A stretch of 6,400 nt of DNA from Rubrobacter sp. (GTDB lineage: Bacteria > Actinomycetota > Rubrobacteria > Rubrobacterales > Rubrobacteraceae): contig JADDKG010000349.1 of assembly GCA_020253895.1 (NCBI GenBank), positions 1 through 6,400 of the forward strand. Direction: 5' to 3'. How positions within the stretch are numbered: position 1 is the first letter of the stretch; each line of letters starts with the position of its first letter. The notes under the pieces are model-generated. The model saw only the letters and a program-made list of their open reading frames with translations, did not search any database and was not told where the DNA came from. Shown in pieces: positions 5,210 through 6,400 of the stretch. A program made the position numbers and the translations under genes.

Positions 5210-6120
5210 CCGAAGAAGCGCAGGGTCTCCTTAAGCCCCGTGTCGAGGTCCACCTCGGGCCGCCAGCCCATCACCCGCCCGGCGAGGGAGGGATCCACGC
5301 AGCTGCGCTGCTGCTCGCCGGGCTTGGCGGGGCCGTGCTCGGGCTCCAGGTCCTCCCGCCCGGAGAGCCGCCGCAGCCGCTCGTAGAGCTCGTTCACGCT
5401 GGTCTCGACGCCGGTGCCGATGTTGTAGGCCCCGGGGGGGATGCCGTTCTCCAGCGCCAGCACGTTGGCCCGGGCCACGTCGCCCACGTAGACGTAGTCG
5501 CGGGTCTGCTCCCCGGTGCCGTTTATGGTGGCCCGCTTCCCGGCGGCCAGGCGGCCGCAGAAGATCGCCACCACCCCCGCCTCGCCGTGGGGGTCCTGCC
5601 GCGGGCCGTAGACGTTCGAGTAGCGCAGGGCGGCGTAGGGGAGCCCGTACTGGGCGTTGTAGTAGTGCAGGTAGCGCTCCCCGGCCAGCTTCGAGACCCC
5701 GTAGGGTGAGATCGGGAACTCCGGATGGTCCTCGGCGGCGGGGAACTCCCGCTGCTCGCCGTAGATCGCACCCCCGGTCGAGGCGAAGACCACCCGGCGC
5801 ACCCCGCCCCGGACGCACGCCTCCAGCAGCCGGACCGTCCCGATCACGTTCACCTCCGCGTCGAAGTCCGGCTCGGCCACCGAGCGGCGCACGTCCATCT
5901 GGGCCGCCTGGTGGGAGACGGCCTCGGGCCTGAAGTCCTCGAAGACCTCCGCGCAGCCGCTGCGGATGTCCACCTCGTAGAAGCGGGCCCCGGAGGGGAC
6001 GTTCTCGCGCTTGCCGGTGGAGAGGTTGTCCAGCACGGCAACCTCGTGGCCGCGGGAGAGTAGCTGCTCGGCCACGTGCGACCCGATAAACCCGGCTCCG
6101 CCGGTAACCAGTACCCTCAT
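5200..6120 (-). CDS. UDP-glucose 4-epimerase-like NAD-dependent SDR enzyme
   Basis: This encodes 306 residues of an extended short-chain dehydrogenase/reductase. The NAD-binding TGGAGFIGS lies at 6-14, with Asp31 after the second beta strand (VAVLDN). STGG (114-117) carries the catalytic Ser/Thr and YGVSK (Tyr140, Lys144) the proton-transfer pair. [13 protein letters not shown] (165-177) and [13 protein letters not shown] (206-218) are the usual substrate-side motifs of UDP-sugar epimerases. The length is slightly below GalE proper and typical of bacterial GalE-like enzymes. The probable reaction is reversible C4 epimerisation of a UDP-hexose (Glc/Gal or GlcNAc/GalNAc); specificity cannot be read from the sequence. 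The start is the ATG at 6120, where the Rossmann fold begins. It has a GGAG 8 nt upstream and overlaps the preceding stop by ATGA. A frame extension to 6162 lacks support. Codon use is strongly G/C-ending. Confidence 0.9.
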   Translation of the reverse strand: MRVLVTGGAGFIGSHVAEQLLSRGHEVAVLDNLSTGKRENVPSGARFYEVDIRSGCAEVFEDFRPEAVSHQAAQMDVRRSVAEPDFDAEVNVIGTVRLLEACVRGGVRRVVFASTGGAIYGEQREFPAAEDHPEFPISPYGVSKLAGERYLHYYNAQYGLPYAALRYSNVYGPRQDPHGEAGVVAIFCGRLAAGKRATINGTGEQTRDYVYVGDVARANVLALENGIPPGAYNIGTGVETSVNELYERLRRLSGREDLEPEHGPAKPGEQQRSCVDPSLAGRVMGWRPEVDLDTGLKETLRFFGAL

Positions 6121-6400
6121 CCGGTCTTCTCCCCTGCTCGGTGTACGTGCCCGGAGAACCATTCTAGCGTCCTTCTCAACCCCTCCTCGAGCCCAACCCG
6201 GGGCTCCCAGCCGAGGACCTCGCGGGCGCGGGAGATATCCGGGCAGCGCTGCCTGGGGTCGTCCTCTGGCAGTGGCCGGTAGGAGATCCCGCTCCGGCTG
6301 CCGGAGAGCCGGAGGATGGTCTCCGCCACTTCCCGGACCCGGTACTCGTCCGGGTTTCCGATGTTCACCGGGCGCCGCTCGGTGCTCCGCATCAGGCGGA
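6117..6400 (-). CDS. UDP-glucuronate decarboxylase-like SDR enzyme (UDP-xylose synthase type), C-terminal part
   Basis: Only the last 94 or so codons are in the window; the gene enters from beyond 6400 and stops with TGA at 6117-6119. The visible part, [20 protein letters not shown], then [13 protein letters not shown] and [14 protein letters not shown], follows the C-terminal pattern of UDP-glucuronate decarboxylases (P.N.GNP.E, DDP..R.PD, LGW.P...L..GL). These convert UDP-glucuronate to UDP-xylose. A dTDP-glucose dehydratase or another epimerase of the same superfamily is less likely but not excluded, because the N-terminal catalytic half is missing. The ATGA overlap with the next gene indicates translational coupling, so the two nucleotide-sugar enzymes are probably made together. 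Confidence 0.75.
   Translation of the reverse strand, partial: RLMRSTERRPVNIGNPDEYRVREVAETILRLSGSRSGISYRPLPEDDPRQRCPDISRAREVLGWEPRVGLEEGLRRTLEWFSGHVHRAGEKTG

Noticed and set aside
6121..6162. N-terminal extension of the epimerase to 6162
   Set aside because: It would add 14 residues before the Rossmann-fold Met, overlapping the upstream gene by about 45 bp. The ATG at 6120 has a ribosome site and the classical ATGA overlap.

Overview
The window is high-GC DNA with frequent GTG and TTG starts and 4-bp stop/start overlaps. It reads like a GC-rich actinobacterium; the protein style suggests Rubrobacter or a relative, but no rRNA or other taxonomic marker is present, so that is inference. All but one of the genes lie on the minus strand. 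They look like part of a surface-polysaccharide or glycan locus with a sulfation theme.

Reading in the direction of minus-strand transcription, from high to low coordinates: (i) the C-terminal end of a UDP-glucuronate decarboxylase-like SDR enzyme (UDP-xylose synthase type, 6400-6117), translationally coupled by an ATGA overlap to (ii) a complete UDP-glucose 4-epimerase-like SDR enzyme (6120-5200). Next comes the only plus-strand gene, (iii) a secreted zinc amidase (3703-5193). It has a lysozyme-like N-terminal domain that has lost its catalytic Glu, a complete amidase_2 domain and a golvesin-type C-terminal beta domain. A short AT-rich divergent regulatory region (about 3541-3702) separates it from (iv) a PAPS-dependent sulfotransferase (3540-2620). 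Then follow (v) a truncated, frameshifted remnant of a sulfatase C-terminus (about 2573-2353), (vi) a family 2 glycosyltransferase (2356-1379), (vii) a second, dissimilar sulfotransferase (1359-244) and (viii) the N-terminus of a family 4 GT-B glycosyltransferase (247-1 and beyond).

Together, the SDR enzymes would supply nucleotide sugars (UDP-xylose, UDP-galactose or related), the glycosyltransferases would assemble a glycan, and the two sulfotransferases would place sulfate esters on it. The dead sulfatase suggests the locus once also carried a sulfate-removing enzyme. No PAPS-synthesis gene is in the window. Both sulfotransferase starts lack a Shine-Dalgarno sequence and have a -10-like hexamer 7-8 nt upstream, the layout of leaderless transcripts. 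The 160-bp region between sulfotransferase and amidase carries an unusual set of short palindromes, an inverted repeat and a split direct repeat. No tRNA, rRNA, CRISPR array, insertion sequence or transposase was seen.
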